Notes: a model not told the origin generated them from the sequence alone. DNA of 64,000 bases from Bacteroidaceae bacterium (GCA_024699495.1 JAILPK010000001.1:18817-82816); one strand, 5' to 3'. Positions 9,619-19,181 are shown, numbered from the stretch's first letter. Translations and numbers: made by a program.

Positions 9619-10743
9619 ATGAAACCTTTAAGAGTCATAATCAGCGGAGGCGGCACTGGCGGACATATATTCCCCGCTCTCAGTATAGCCAACGCCATCA
9701 AGAATATAAAACCGGAGGCCGACATCCTCTTTGTCGGGGCTGAAGGCAGGATGGAGATGCAGCGCGTGCCGGCAGCCGGATACCCCATCAAGGGGTTGCC
9801 CATAGCTGGTTTCGACCGTAAGCATCTCTGGAAGAATATCGCCGTGCTGTGGAAAATATTCAAAAGTCAGCGTATGGCCCGCCGCATAATCCGTGATTTC
9901 CGTCCGGACGTCGCTGTTGGCGTAGGCGGATATGCCAGTGGTCCCACACTTAACATGGCCGCCAAGATGGGTATTCCCACCCTCTTGCAGGAGCAGAACT
10001 CGTATGCCGGAGTGACCAACAAACTGCTCGCAAAGAACGCACGCAAGATATGCGTGGCATACGAGGGGATGGAACGTTTCTTTCCGAAGGAAAAGATAAT
10101 TCTTACGGGTAATCCCGTGCGCCAACAATTGGCTAAATGCCCGTTCTCACATGCTCAGGCAGTGGAAAAAATCGGGCTGAATCCCATCCGGCCGGTTGTG
10201 CTTATCATCGGCGGAAGCCTTGGCGCGCGAACCATAAACGAGAGTGTGCTGAACAGTTTGGGTGCCATTGCCGAGACCCGGGTGCAGTTTGTGTGGCAGA
10301 CGGGCGGCTATTATTTCAATGAGATTCAGAAGACACTTACAGAACGGGGATGCCCGCAGAACCTGAAGGTGACAGACTTCATCAGCCACATGGATGAGGC
10401 CTACCGCGCCGCCGACCTGGTGATAAGCAGAGCCGGAGCCAGCAGCATCAGTGAGATATGCCTGTTGGGAAAACCGGCGATTCTCGTCCCCTCACCCAAT
10501 GTGGCAGAGGACCATCAGACCCATAACGCGATGGCTCTGGTAAACCGAAACGCTGCGCTCATGGTCCGGGATGCCGATGCCGTAGAGCAGCTCATCCCGC
10601 TTGCGATAAAGACCCTTACCGAACCGACCAATCCTTACCGCAGTCTCGGAGAAAATGCTTTGGCAATGGCTTTCCGCGACTCTGCAGAGGTGATAGCCAA
10701 CGAGGTAATAAAATTGGCTGAGGAGCAGCAAAAAGAAAAATGA
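9619..10743 (+). CDS. murG: UDP-GlcNAc:lipid I N-acetylglucosaminyltransferase MurG
   Basis: Membrane-associated GT28 enzyme that adds GlcNAc to lipid I to give lipid II. The 374-aa sequence opens with the diagnostic S9-GGGTGGH16 loop. It has DVAVGVGGYASGP and LLQEQNSYAG in the acceptor domain, then IIGGSLGART and SRAGASSISEI in the UDP-GlcNAc donor domain, ending with the VAEDHQTHNA segment. Length and motif order are normal. The 127-bp gap to murC is filled by a dispersed repeat. Confidence 0.97.
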   Translation: MKPLRVIISGGGTGGHIFPALSIANAIKNIKPEADILFVGAEGRMEMQRVPAAGYPIKGLPIAGFDRKHLWKNIAVLWKIFKSQRMARRIIRDFRPDVAVGVGGYASGPTLNMAAKMGIPTLLQEQNSYAGVTNKLLAKNARKICVAYEGMERFFPKEKIILTGNPVRQQLAKCPFSHAQAVEKIGLNPIRPVVLIIGGSLGARTINESVLNSLGAIAETRVQFVWQTGGYYFNEIQKTLTERGCPQNLKVTDFISHMDEAYRAADLVISRAGASSISEICLLGKPAILVPSPNVAEDHQTHNAMALVNRNAALMVRDADAVEQLIPLAIKTLTEPTNPYRSLGENALAMAFRDSAEVIANEVIKLAEEQQKEK

Positions 10744-10760
10744 CCCACGACTCTGCCGTC

Positions 10761-10855
10761 TGACTTGTCAACTAAACGAGTAGTTAAGCCGTTACCAATC
10801 CTCTAAAGAATCAACTAGTCAACTACTCAAGAACTCAAAAACTCAAGAACTCAAC
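10761..10855 (-). repeat. Dispersed intergenic repeat, copy A (reverse orientation)
   Basis: The murG-murC spacer holds a copy of a repeat also found at 16128 and 30025. Read on the minus strand it starts with GAGTTCTTGAGTTTTTGAG units and carries the core TAGAGGATTGGTAACGGC (inside 10784-10808). The left part is made of near-heptamer AGTT(C/T)TTG units. No ORF is present. It lies inside the dcw transcription unit, so it is transcribed, yet it lacks a clear terminator U-tract on the plus strand. Confidence 0.75.
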
Positions 10856-10870
10856 ACGATTTACACAGCA

Positions 10871-12271
10871 ATGGTAAAATCAGTATATTTCGTTGGAATT
10901 GGCGGCATCGGCATGAGTGCCATTGCCCGGTATTATTTGCAGCGGGGCCTCGTCGTGGCAGGGTATGACAAGACTCCGACACCTCTCACAAGAGAGATGG
11001 AACGCGAGGGAGCCCTGATCCATTATGATGAGGACGTGAATCTGATTCCCGAGGCTTGCCGTGATGCCTCGACCACCTTGGTCGTATATACTCCTGCCAT
11101 TCCGGAATCCCACGCCGAGCTACGCTATTTCCGTGACGGAGGCTTCGACTTGCAGAAGAGAGCTCAGGTGTTGGGCTCGCTTACCCGCACCCACAAGGGG
11201 CTCTGTGTCGCCGGCACCCACGGCAAAACTACCACATCTAGCATGACTGCCCACCTCCTTCACCAGAGCCATGTGGACTGCAACGCCTTCCTCGGAGGTA
11301 TCACGAAAAACTATGGCACCAACTATATCCTGGCTCCGGGCAGCGACTATGTTGTAATCGAAGCAGATGAGTTCGACCGCTCTTTCCATCATCTCTCACC
11401 TTTCGCCACTGTAATCACTGCCACCGATGCAGACCATCTGGACATATATGGCACAGAGGAGGCCTATCTCGAGAGCTTCCGCCACTATACAGAACTCATC
11501 CAGTCGGGCGGTTTCCTCGTCCTGCACACGGGCCTGAAGATGCAGCCCAACACTCCCGCAGACGTCACCACATTTACCTACGGGCGCGAGGAGGGCGACT
11601 TCCATGCTGACAATATCCGCATGGGTGGCGGAGAGATAATATTCGACCTGGTATCTCCGCTCGGTAATATCAGCGACATCCGTCTTGGCGTTCCAGTGGG
11701 AATCAATATCGAGAACGGCATCGGAGCTATGGCTCTGGCGCAGATTGCAGGCCTCACGGCTGAGGAGATAAGAAAGGGCATGGCCTCATTCAAAGGTGTT
11801 GACCGGCGCTTCGACTTCCATCTGCGCACCCCCGAAAAGGCATATATCTCCGACTATGCCCACCACCCGGCCGAGATACGCCAGTGTGTCAAGAGCATCA
11901 GAGAGGTTTATCCGGACAAGCGCATAATGGGCATTTTCCAACCCCATCTCTACAGCCGCACAGCAGACTTCTACCGTGATTTTGCCGACTCCCTGTCGCT
12001 GCTTGATGAGGTCGTGCTTACAGAGATCTATCCCGCCCGCGAGCAGCCAATACCCGGAGTAACAAGCAAACTCATCTATGACAACCTGCGCCCGGGCATT
12101 GCGCGGCGCATCATCGAGAAGAAGGACGTGCTCGACGTGGTGGCAGAAGGTGCTTTTGACATACTCATCACTATCGGGGCCGGCGACCTTGACAACTACG
12201 CCGATGCCATAGCTGAGACAATAAAAAAGACACTCCCCGAGGCCACATCTGCTCCGGAAGAGAAGAAATAA
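10871..12271 (+). CDS. murC: UDP-MurNAc--L-alanine ligase MurC
   Basis: First Mur ligase, joining L-Ala to UDP-MurNAc with ATP in the cytoplasm. The 466-aa protein has the N-terminal GIGGIGMSAIARYYL dinucleotide-type loop, the ATP loop A114-GTHGKTTTSS, EADEFDRSF, DADHLDIY, DDYAHHP-like DYAHHPAEI and FQPHLYSRT. All are family signatures. It starts after the copy A repeat and is followed 9 bp later by ftsQ. Confidence 0.97.
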   Translation: MVKSVYFVGIGGIGMSAIARYYLQRGLVVAGYDKTPTPLTREMEREGALIHYDEDVNLIPEACRDASTTLVVYTPAIPESHAELRYFRDGGFDLQKRAQVLGSLTRTHKGLCVAGTHGKTTTSSMTAHLLHQSHVDCNAFLGGITKNYGTNYILAPGSDYVVIEADEFDRSFHHLSPFATVITATDADHLDIYGTEEAYLESFRHYTELIQSGGFLVLHTGLKMQPNTPADVTTFTYGREEGDFHADNIRMGGGEIIFDLVSPLGNISDIRLGVPVGINIENGIGAMALAQIAGLTAEEIRKGMASFKGVDRRFDFHLRTPEKAYISDYAHHPAEIRQCVKSIREVYPDKRIMGIFQPHLYSRTADFYRDFADSLSLLDEVVLTEIYPAREQPIPGVTSKLIYDNLRPGIARRIIEKKDVLDVVAEGAFDILITIGAGDLDNYADAIAETIKKTLPEATSAPEEKK

Positions 12272-12280
12272 ATCAAAAAT

Positions 12281-13084
12281 ATGGGAAAAGACAATAAGAC
12301 ATCAAGCCGGCATAATCCCGTTTCCGACCAACAGGAGCAGTCCGGAAAAGACTCTGCGCTGAAGGTGATGGTTAAGATAATCATCCTTTTCGGAGTAGCC
12401 GCCTATCTTGTCTTCGCCCTTGTCCTGCGCGGGGAGAGAGGGCAGGAGAAGGTCTGCACCGGCTTGGATGTGATCATCAACGACGAACTCAACACCGGCT
12501 TCATTAATGAAAACGAGGTGAGAGAGATGCTGGTGGCAAAAAAACTCTTCCCTGAGGGACGCTCTTTGTCCGAGGTCGATTTGGAACAACTGGAGAAAGT
12601 CCTTACTGCCAGTCCTTACATCGATGCAGCTCTGTGCTATCAGACGGCCGAGGGGCGCGTCACTATTCAGGTGACACCCCGCCATCCGGTGCTGCATGTA
12701 ATCAACGACCATGGCGACGACTTCTATATAGACAATTTCGGAGAGACGATGCCACGCGGACATCATGTGATCGACCTGATTGTGATGACGGGCAACGTTC
12801 CGCGAGCGAAAGCCGGGAAATTGTATTCACAGTTGGGCACCCGTCTCGAGGACGATGAGTTCTGGAATCAGCAGATAGAAGAAATTCATGTCACATCCGA
12901 GGGCGAACTGGAACTCACGCCGCGCATAGGTCAGCATCTGATACTTCTCGGAGACACCTCGAACATAGACGACAAACTGTCGCGCATGCGCATATTTTAC
13001 GAACAGGGGCTGAATAAAGCCGGATGGAACCGCTATAAGACAATAAGCCTCAAATACGCCAATCAGGTTATCTGCACTAAATAA
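12281..13084 (+). CDS. ftsQ: Cell division protein FtsQ (DivIB-like)
   Basis: Bitopic divisome protein of 267 aa with a short basic cytoplasmic N-terminus, one membrane helix at about residues 27-47 (VMVKIIILFGVAAYLVFALV) and a periplasmic region. Residues about 60-125 resemble a degenerate POTRA domain, and GRVTIQVTPRHPVLHVIND matches the beta-domain region seen in Bacteroidetes FtsQ. Sequence conservation is weak. The call rests on topology and its place between murC and ftsA. Confidence 0.88.
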   Translation: MGKDNKTSSRHNPVSDQQEQSGKDSALKVMVKIIILFGVAAYLVFALVLRGERGQEKVCTGLDVIINDELNTGFINENEVREMLVAKKLFPEGRSLSEVDLEQLEKVLTASPYIDAALCYQTAEGRVTIQVTPRHPVLHVINDHGDDFYIDNFGETMPRGHHVIDLIVMTGNVPRAKAGKLYSQLGTRLEDDEFWNQQIEEIHVTSEGELELTPRIGQHLILLGDTSNIDDKLSRMRIFYEQGLNKAGWNRYKTISLKYANQVICTK

Positions 13085-13212
13085 AAGCCGTTCCCGCCCC
13101 AAAGGGAGACAACTGCTTACAGGAAAACGAATCAATAAAATATATAACCAGCCAGACTTTTCCGCCCACACGCCACAGAGAACAGGCGGGGAGTCCGTTA
13201 ACTACAACAAAT

Positions 13213-14601
13213 ATGGGAACAGACAAGACAATTGTTGCTATCGAACTCGGTTCTTCTTCTATCCGGGGTATCATTGGGCAACGCAGAGCTGACGGCACGC
13301 TGCTGCTGCTCGGCTACGAGAGGGAGAACACACCCGACTGTGTACGCAATGGAGTTATTTTCAACATCGACAAGACAGTGCAAGCCATCACCAACATCCT
13401 GAAACGCATCGAGGAAAGGCAGAAAGTGTATGTAAATAAAGTCTATGTCGGCATTAGCGGACAGTCCTTACGTACGGTGAAGAACGAAGTAATCCGCAAT
13501 TTTGACGTTAAGGTTTCCATCAGCGACGAGATTGTGGACAGTCTGATGCAGGACAATTGTGCGCGAATATACAATGATTATGAGATTCTCGACGTGGCTC
13601 CTCAGGAGTTCCGCGTGGGGACCCGCATGACAAATGAGCCTGTGGGAGTTATGGCAGACCACATCGAAGGCTACTATCAGAATGTCGTGGCGCGCACAGT
13701 GCTCAGCGAGAACATTAAACGCTGCTTCCAGGCTCTCGGCAAAGAAATTGCCGGTTTCTATATCTCACCGCTTCTGCTGGCCAACTATCTGCTCACAGAT
13801 ATAGAGAAACGCTCAGGGTGCGCTTTGGTTGACCTCGGAGCCGACACCACCACAGTTGCCGTTTACGAGAAGAACATATTGCGCCATCTCGTAGTTATCC
13901 CGCTGGGAGGTAACAATATCACTGCTGACATCGCCTCGGCCCTGAAGATGGAGATGGAAGAGGCTGAGCAGCTCAAGCGCTCCCTCGGCTCCGCCTATTA
14001 CGACGAGACAGAGGACGCAACCATCCGTCAGATAAACATCTCCAACGGGCGCACCATAGATGAGAAGGTGCTGCGTGACATAATCGAGGCCAGACAGCAG
14101 GAGATTCTGGAGAATGTCAAACATCAGATAGCTGTATTCAGCGAGCATCTGCTCGCGGGAGTGGTCTTCACCGGTGGAGCTGCCAACATTAAGAATATTG
14201 AGACAGCCTTCGCTAATTATGCGCATTTCGACAAGCAGATAAAAATTCGCTTCACATCTGCCACCCCTGAATATACTACCAGCCTCAAGCTCGACCCGCA
14301 GGCCAACAACATAGCCACTCTGGTCGCTATGCTGCGGCGTGCCAATGTCGAGTGCACCAGCGAGAAACCTCTCGAGCCCACACTAGACTTCGACGCTCTG
14401 AGCACCGAGGCCGCCGCCACCCCGCCGGCAGCAGGCGAGGGCGTAGTCACAAAGGCAGAGGCCAAGCCTGCCGACACCCCGGAGGAGATAGAAGGTGAAC
14501 AGAAAGAGAGTGATTCTGAAGACAAGCAGAAACCAAATATCTTCTCCAAGTTCGGAAAGACAGTATCCAAGATACTCGCCGGACTCGTGGAAGAAAGCTA
14601 A
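13213..14601 (+). CDS. ftsA: Cell division protein FtsA
   Basis: Actin-like ATPase that tethers FtsZ to the inner membrane. The 462-aa sequence starts with the phosphate-1 loop VAIELGSSSIRGIIG. It contains the SHS2/1C domain (KVYVGISGQSLRTV), the second nucleotide loop LVDLGADTTTVAVYEK and VVFTGGAANI. An acidic, proline/alanine-rich linker (about residues 390-440) precedes the C-terminal amphipathic membrane-targeting helix KFGKTVSKILAGLVEE. It lies 128 bp after ftsQ and 160 bp before ftsZ. Confidence 0.96.
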   Translation: MGTDKTIVAIELGSSSIRGIIGQRRADGTLLLLGYERENTPDCVRNGVIFNIDKTVQAITNILKRIEERQKVYVNKVYVGISGQSLRTVKNEVIRNFDVKVSISDEIVDSLMQDNCARIYNDYEILDVAPQEFRVGTRMTNEPVGVMADHIEGYYQNVVARTVLSENIKRCFQALGKEIAGFYISPLLLANYLLTDIEKRSGCALVDLGADTTTVAVYEKNILRHLVVIPLGGNNITADIASALKMEMEEAEQLKRSLGSAYYDETEDATIRQINISNGRTIDEKVLRDIIEARQQEILENVKHQIAVFSEHLLAGVVFTGGAANIKNIETAFANYAHFDKQIKIRFTSATPEYTTSLKLDPQANNIATLVAMLRRANVECTSEKPLEPTLDFDALSTEAAATPPAAGEGVVTKAEAKPADTPEEIEGEQKESDSEDKQKPNIFSKFGKTVSKILAGLVEES

Positions 14602-14616
14602 ATGGACATCCCCTAA

Positions 14617-14640
14617 GCCCCCGAAAAGATAATCGGGGGG
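14617..14640 (+). repeat. GC-rich hairpin between ftsA and ftsZ
   Basis: CCCCCGA and TCGGGGGG pair around a loop of about eight bases 15-40 bp after ftsA. The following bases (ATTAAG) are not a U-tract, so this is not a classic terminator. It may be an mRNA processing or attenuation element setting the ftsA/ftsZ ratio, which is inference. Similar C-run/G-run DNA occurs at 63971-63996. Confidence 0.55.
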
Positions 14641-14761
14641 ATTAAGACATCCATCATAGAGATGAATTAAAACAGAGACATTTATTTTCAAGACATAAAC
14701 CATCAGACTCATTCCGTAAAATAAAACAAGAGACGGGGGAGAGTCCATTAAAAATACCACT

Positions 14762-16099
14762 ATGGCAGACGAACATAAAACAGAGACTGGCGGCATCCAG
14801 TTTATAATGAAAACCAACAACCCCAGCATCATCAAGGTGGTGGGAGTCGGAGGCGGCGGAGGCAATGCCGTCACACACATGTATAACGAGGGCATTCACG
14901 ATGTGACTTATGTCCTCTGCAACACTGACAAGAAAGCGCTTAGCGACTCTCCCGTGCCCAACAAACTGCAGCTCGGCGAAGGCCTCGGAGCCGGAAACCG
15001 ACCAGAGCGCGGACGGCAGGCTGCGCTGGACAGCATCGACAAAATCAAAGAACTCTTCAACGACGGCACACGCATGGTATTCATCACCGCCGGTATGGGA
15101 GGCGGAACGGGCACAGGCGCTGCTCCTATCGTTGCCCAGTGCGCACGAGAGATGGAGATTCTCACCATCGGAATTGTCACCATCCCGTTCCTCTTCGAGG
15201 GACACATGAAGATCGGACAGGCTCTCAAGGGAGTGGCTGAGATGTCGAAACACGTGGATGCGCTGCTCGTAATCAACAACGAACGCCTGCGTGAGATTTA
15301 TCCTGAGCTTACCGTCCGCAACGGCTTCGCAAAAGCTGATGACACCCTGTCTATTGCTGCTAAGAGCATAGCCGAAATCATAACCATGAGGGGAATAATG
15401 AACTTGGACTTCCAGGATGTCAAGACTATCCTTAAGGACGGAGGCGTTGCCATAATGAGCACCGGCTTCGGCGAAGGAGAGAACCGCGTGACCAAAGCGT
15501 TCCAGGAGGCTCTTCATAGTCCGCTGCTCAACAACAACGACATCTTCAACTCCAAGAAAGTCCTTTTCTACATCACCTTCGGCACCTCCGACTCTGCAGA
15601 CGAGCTCACGATGGAAGAGATGAACGAAGTGAATGAGTTCATGGCTCAGTTCCATCAGGACGTGGTGGAGACAAAATGGGGACTTGGAACTGATGACACC
15701 CTCGGCAACAAGATAAAAATAACCCTGCTCGCTTCTGGGTTCGGACTGAAGAATGTGCCCGGACTGGAAAGCGGCGATCCCACCCCCATCACACGTGAGG
15801 ACGAGGACCGTAAGCGCAAGGAGGCTGAAGACAAAGAGAACCTGGAAGACCTCATTGGAGAGTATTACAAGGATCAGGAGAACCGACCCAAACGCCCCCG
15901 CCGCCATATCTATATATTCGAGGATTCCACTTTGGACAACGATGAAGTCATCCAAATGGTCGAATCTCTGCCTACAGCCAACCGCCAAAAGGCTGACTTA
16001 CGGCGAATTATGGACAAGGCATCAGCGGACGAGTCGATGACCACCAGCGAAACCGCATCTGCAGACTCTCCTGAGCAGCCGATAAAATTCATCCTTTAA
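14762..16099 (+). CDS. ftsZ: Cell division GTPase FtsZ
   Basis: Tubulin homologue that forms the cytokinetic ring. The 445-aa protein has VGVGGGGGNAVTHM, the tubulin signature G113-GGTGTG119-AAP, NTDKKAL and the T7-loop region NLDFQDVKTIL. A long charged linker begins near residue 335 (EDEDRKRKEAEDKENLED). The C-terminal peptide ends EQPIKFIL, a plausible FtsA-binding tail. It closes the dcw cluster. Its end faces the end of ispH across a 231-bp repeat-filled spacer. Confidence 0.97.
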   Translation: MADEHKTETGGIQFIMKTNNPSIIKVVGVGGGGGNAVTHMYNEGIHDVTYVLCNTDKKALSDSPVPNKLQLGEGLGAGNRPERGRQAALDSIDKIKELFNDGTRMVFITAGMGGGTGTGAAPIVAQCAREMEILTIGIVTIPFLFEGHMKIGQALKGVAEMSKHVDALLVINNERLREIYPELTVRNGFAKADDTLSIAAKSIAEIITMRGIMNLDFQDVKTILKDGGVAIMSTGFGEGENRVTKAFQEALHSPLLNNNDIFNSKKVLFYITFGTSDSADELTMEEMNEVNEFMAQFHQDVVETKWGLGTDDTLGNKIKITLLASGFGLKNVPGLESGDPTPITREDEDRKRKEAEDKENLEDLIGEYYKDQENRPKRPRRHIYIFEDSTLDNDEVIQMVESLPTANRQKADLRRIMDKASADESMTTSETASADSPEQPIKFIL

Positions 16100-16127
16100 T
16101 ATTCAACTGTTCCCGACAAGAGGCTGT

Positions 16128-16312
16128 AAGTTTTTGAGTCCTTAAGTTTTTGAGTTTTTGAGTAGTTTACAAGTGGTTAGTAGTCGAGTTGGTCCTTTAG
16201 AGGATTAGTAATGGCTTAACTTCTTAGACTCTTAAACCTCTTAAACTCTTGAACCTCTTGAACTCTTAAACCCCTTAAACCTCTTAAACTCTTGAACCCG
16301 CGGCTTACCGCG
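16128..16312 (+). repeat. Dispersed intergenic repeat, copy B, plus tandem arm
   Basis: Between the convergent ends of ftsZ and ispH. The left part is GAGT(C/T)(C/T)TTAAG and GAGTTTTTGAG units, the core TAGAGGATTAGTAATGGC lies in 16195-16218, and the right part (16219-16297) is a run of CTCTTAAAC / CTCTTGAAC units. The left and right arms are roughly complementary and could form a long imperfect hairpin. A small perfect hairpin CGCGG-CTTA-CCGCG (16299-16312) follows. This may act as a two-way terminator, which is inference. Confidence 0.75.
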
Positions 16313-16330
16313 AACACGGAGCTGCTGCCC

Positions 16331-17185
16331 TCAGAATTTATCCCGACATTGCTCCATCAGCCACTTGGGGGTGGAGGTGGCGCCACAGATGCCTATGCTC
16401 TCTGCTGCAGAGAGGTCCAGCTGCAGAGAGTCTATCTCGTCGGGACTGTCTATCATGAATGAATGGGGGTTCGCTCTTCGGCACTCTTCGAAAAGGGCGC
16501 GTCCATTGCTGCTCTTGCGTCCGCAGACAAAGAGGACGATATCGTGGCGGGAAGCAAATTCGCGGATGTGAGAAATACGATTCGCCACCTGACGGCATAT
16601 AGTGTCGTAGAAGGTGAATGTGGCATTAGGAGCGATATGTTCACGTATGTATTCTACCACCTGACGGAAACCGTCTAATGATTTGGTGGTCTGACTATAG
16701 AGGGCGATGTCGCGCGTGAAGTCCAGCATGGCTGCCTCATCGGGGGTCTCTATGACGATGGCAGTGCCTTCAGTTTGTCCCACCAGCCCCAGCACCTCGG
16801 CATGGCCACGTTTGCCGTAGATCACAATCTGCCGGCTATGCTCCGGGTCGGAGTCGTATTCGCGTTTGATTCGTTCCTGCAGATGCAGCACCACAGGGCA
16901 TGTGGCATCAATTATATTAATGTTGTTTGATGCAGCCTGGAGATATGTGGTCGGCGGTTCCCCGTGGGCCCGTAGGAGAACGCTCGCATCATGAAGTCTT
17001 GAGAACTGCTCATGGTCGATTGTCACCAGTCCCATGGCGCGAAGCCGTTCCACCTCGCGCCCGTTGTGGACTATGTCACCGAGACAATAAAGCTTACGTT
17101 CCCGGCTGAGTTCCTCCTCTGCTTTTCCGATGGCGCGAGTCACTCCGAAACAGAAGCCAGAGCCAGTGTCGATTTCAACAAACAT
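16331..17185 (-). CDS. ispH: 4-hydroxy-3-methylbut-2-enyl diphosphate reductase IspH (LytB)
   Basis: Last enzyme of the MEP isoprenoid pathway; reduces HMBPP to IPP and DMAPP using a [4Fe-4S] cluster. The 284-aa protein keeps the three cluster cysteines: C12 (GSGFCFGVTRA), C96 (DATCPVV) and C197 (DTICRQVANR). RAHGEPP and GATSTPKWL, near the C-terminus, are family motifs. It follows cmk by 42 bp on the same strand. Its product feeds the polyprenyl synthase encoded at 20082. Confidence 0.96.
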   Translation of the reverse strand: MFVEIDTGSGFCFGVTRAIGKAEEELSRERKLYCLGDIVHNGREVERLRAMGLVTIDHEQFSRLHDASVLLRAHGEPPTTYLQAASNNINIIDATCPVVLHLQERIKREYDSDPEHSRQIVIYGKRGHAEVLGLVGQTEGTAIVIETPDEAAMLDFTRDIALYSQTTKSLDGFRQVVEYIREHIAPNATFTFYDTICRQVANRISHIREFASRHDIVLFVCGRKSSNGRALFEECRRANPHSFMIDSPDEIDSLQLDLSAAESIGICGATSTPKWLMEQCRDKF

Positions 17186-17227
17186 AGATGATGAGATTAA
17201 CTAATAGGGAAAGATAAGTGACAAGCT

Positions 17228-17947
17228 CTAATTAGTTAATTTGTGGTATAAATCTAACAGCCACTGATTCTGCTCCTCGATGGTGAGACTGCTGTTGTCC
17301 AAGACGTATGCGTCAGGAGCCTGGCGCAGAGGCGCCACAGCCCGGGTAGAATCAATGCGGTCGCGCTCCTGCAGGTTTTGCAGGATCTCGTCAAAGGATA
17401 CCTCTTCTCCCTTGGCCCGCAGTTCGTCGTAGCGGCGCTGGGCACGGACTTCGGGGGAGGCGGTCACAAACACTTTCATCTCTGCATTGGGAAAGACTGC
17501 TGTTCCGATGTCACGCCCGTCCATCACTATACCCCCTTTCTGTCCCATGGACTGCTGGAGAGCCGTCATCGCTTCTCGCACAAACGGCAGGGCCGCAACG
17601 GGGCTGACATGAGCTGACACCTCCATGGTGCGGATCTGGCGCTCAACGTTGACGCCATTGAGATATGCATCCGGGCGTCCGGAGGAGGGGTTGAGATGAA
17701 ATGCGATATTTATCTCATTCATCCGGGCCTGCAGTTGTTGTTCATCCACGGCCCCGTCCCCGCTGATCAGCCCTTGTTCGATGCAGAACAGGGTGCAGCA
17801 TCTATACATGGCCCCGCTGTCAATATATATATATCCGATTCTGCGGGCCAAGTCCTTGGCCATTGTGCTTTTGCCGCAGGAGCTGTGTCCGTCGATTGCA
17901 ATTGTGATACGTCTGGAAGCGGAAGAAGTGTTCTCTGTATTATTCAT
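17228..17947 (-). CDS. cmk: Cytidylate kinase
   Basis: Phosphorylates CMP/dCMP with ATP. The 239-aa protein has the P-loop G20-HSSCGKST28, the SGAMYR nucleotide-binding signature and [13 protein letters not shown], all diagnostic of bacterial Cmk. The C-terminal [14 protein letters not shown] lid region is present. It sits between porQ (80 bp upstream) and ispH, likely cotranscribed. Confidence 0.96.
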   Translation of the reverse strand: MNNTENTSSASRRITIAIDGHSSCGKSTMAKDLARRIGYIYIDSGAMYRCCTLFCIEQGLISGDGAVDEQQLQARMNEINIAFHLNPSSGRPDAYLNGVNVERQIRTMEVSAHVSPVAALPFVREAMTALQQSMGQKGGIVMDGRDIGTAVFPNAEMKVFVTASPEVRAQRRYDELRAKGEEVSFDEILQNLQERDRIDSTRAVAPLRQAPDAYVLDNSSLTIEEQNQWLLDLYHKLTN

Positions 17948-18026
17948 ATATTATATTTTTAGCTGTGTTGCTTAAATATCATTCTGGGCAGAAGAATATC
18001 ATATTGTGGTGCGTAAGCCGAAAGAC

Positions 18027-19025
18027 CTACAGCCTAACCTGGGCATTAAACATCAGGCCCGGGGTGGAGACGTGGTATTTTGAGTATGCGAGGTCAATGC
18101 GGAAGCGCTTGACGTGAACCCCTGCGCCGAATGAGAGGCCGGAGCCGTGGCTGCTGCCTGCCGATTTCATCTCACTGGCGCGGCGGAAATTGAAGCCAGC
18201 TGAGAGATGGAAGAATGAGGAGGGGATTATGTCAACACCCAACTGGAAGTGGTTCAGCAGAATCTTGCCGAATTTCTCGTCGTGCTCGGGGTTGTAGAAA
18301 TAGTCGCTGCTCCAACGGGTTAAGTCCGTCATCGTCACGGTGAAACGGATGGGCGCTTCGGCAAGCCGCTTGGTAAAACCGACGCTCAGATCATACGGAA
18401 GCCGCTCGTGGGTATCTGCAAAGGCCTTCACCTGACCGCCTAAATGGGAGGCAACGAGGGAGAATGAGAAGTCGTTCTCCTGATTGTAATAATTGAGGCC
18501 AAGGGAGGCTGCCAGGGCAATGCTCGTATATGAGGCGTATTTGGAATAGATGAACTCGGTGGTTACGCCCCCGGCCCAGCGCTCCCCAAGCATATAGGTG
18601 TAGCCGCCTGTTAGCAGCATGTCCAGAGCGCGAAACTGCCCCACGGATATGCCTTCGACCGTGGTCTCCTGCATTGAACCGTAACCGAGGAACTTGGCCC
18701 CCAATGCCCATGTGCCCCGTTTGCCCGCCGCCTTTACGAATGAGACATTCCCCATCTTGCAGCCCTGCATATATGTCAGGAAACCGAGATTGAGAGTGCG
18801 GTCCTCGACATTTGCCATTAGGGCTGGATTGAAGAAGAAGAGGGACGCATCGTCGTCGGGCATAGAGACGGAAGTCCCGCCTAAAGCCATAGAGTGGGCA
18901 GATGAAGGCAGGCTGAGGAAGTTGAAGACCGAGGTCCCCTCTTCCTGTGCGCTGACGGCTCCGGAACAGGTGAGCAGTATCATCGCAAGAGTCGATAATT
19001 TCAGAAAAATATGTCGGGAGAACAT
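18027..19025 (-). CDS. porQ: Type IX secretion system protein PorQ
   Basis: Outer-membrane beta-barrel protein of the PorV/FadL-like fold. In Porphyromonas gingivalis PorQ belongs to the T9SS attachment complex with PorU, PorV and PorZ. The mature part opens with a short-strand pattern (VFNFLSLPSSAHSMALGGTS) typical of PorV/PorQ, has alternating aromatic strands throughout and ends SPGLMFNAQVRL. I chose the ATG at 19025 (signal peptide from MFSRH to GAVSAQ). A TATTTTTG promoter element at 19046-19053 places transcription start near 19039, which rules out the upstream in-frame ATG at 19058. The product is 332 aa. Confidence 0.85.
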   Translation of the reverse strand: MFSRHIFLKLSTLAMILLTCSGAVSAQEEGTSVFNFLSLPSSAHSMALGGTSVSMPDDDASLFFFNPALMANVEDRTLNLGFLTYMQGCKMGNVSFVKAAGKRGTWALGAKFLGYGSMQETTVEGISVGQFRALDMLLTGGYTYMLGERWAGGVTTEFIYSKYASYTSIALAASLGLNYYNQENDFSFSLVASHLGGQVKAFADTHERLPYDLSVGFTKRLAEAPIRFTVTMTDLTRWSSDYFYNPEHDEKFGKILLNHFQLGVDIIPSSFFHLSAGFNFRRASEMKSAGSSHGSGLSFGAGVHVKRFRIDLAYSKYHVSTPGLMFNAQVRL

Positions 19026-19045
19026 TCGCTTGTCGTTTTCGGGCA

Positions 19046-19053
19046 CAAAAATA
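19046..19053 (-). promoter_or_regulatory. -7 element for porQ-cmk-ispH
   Basis: TATTTTTG on the minus strand followed by TGCCC, the same form as other -7 boxes in this window. No clean -33 TTTG at 19-21 bases was seen. Predicted start near 19039, only about 14 bases from the porQ ATG. Confidence 0.5.
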
Positions 19054-19181
19054 CTCATTATTTCCTAATATAAACGTAAATAAACCTGCTTTTCGGGTGT
19101 GAGAAGCCCTTTTTTTGCAAAAAAAACCGTTTGCGAGCAAAAAAAATGGCCCAAAGGGAAGTGTGTATCAAAAAGATTAAC

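Noticed and set aside
14654-15988. 444-codon open frame antisense to ftsZ
   Set aside because: It mirrors ftsZ almost exactly. Strong codon bias leaves the opposite strand free of stops; its translation has no family motif, and ftsZ is beyond doubt.
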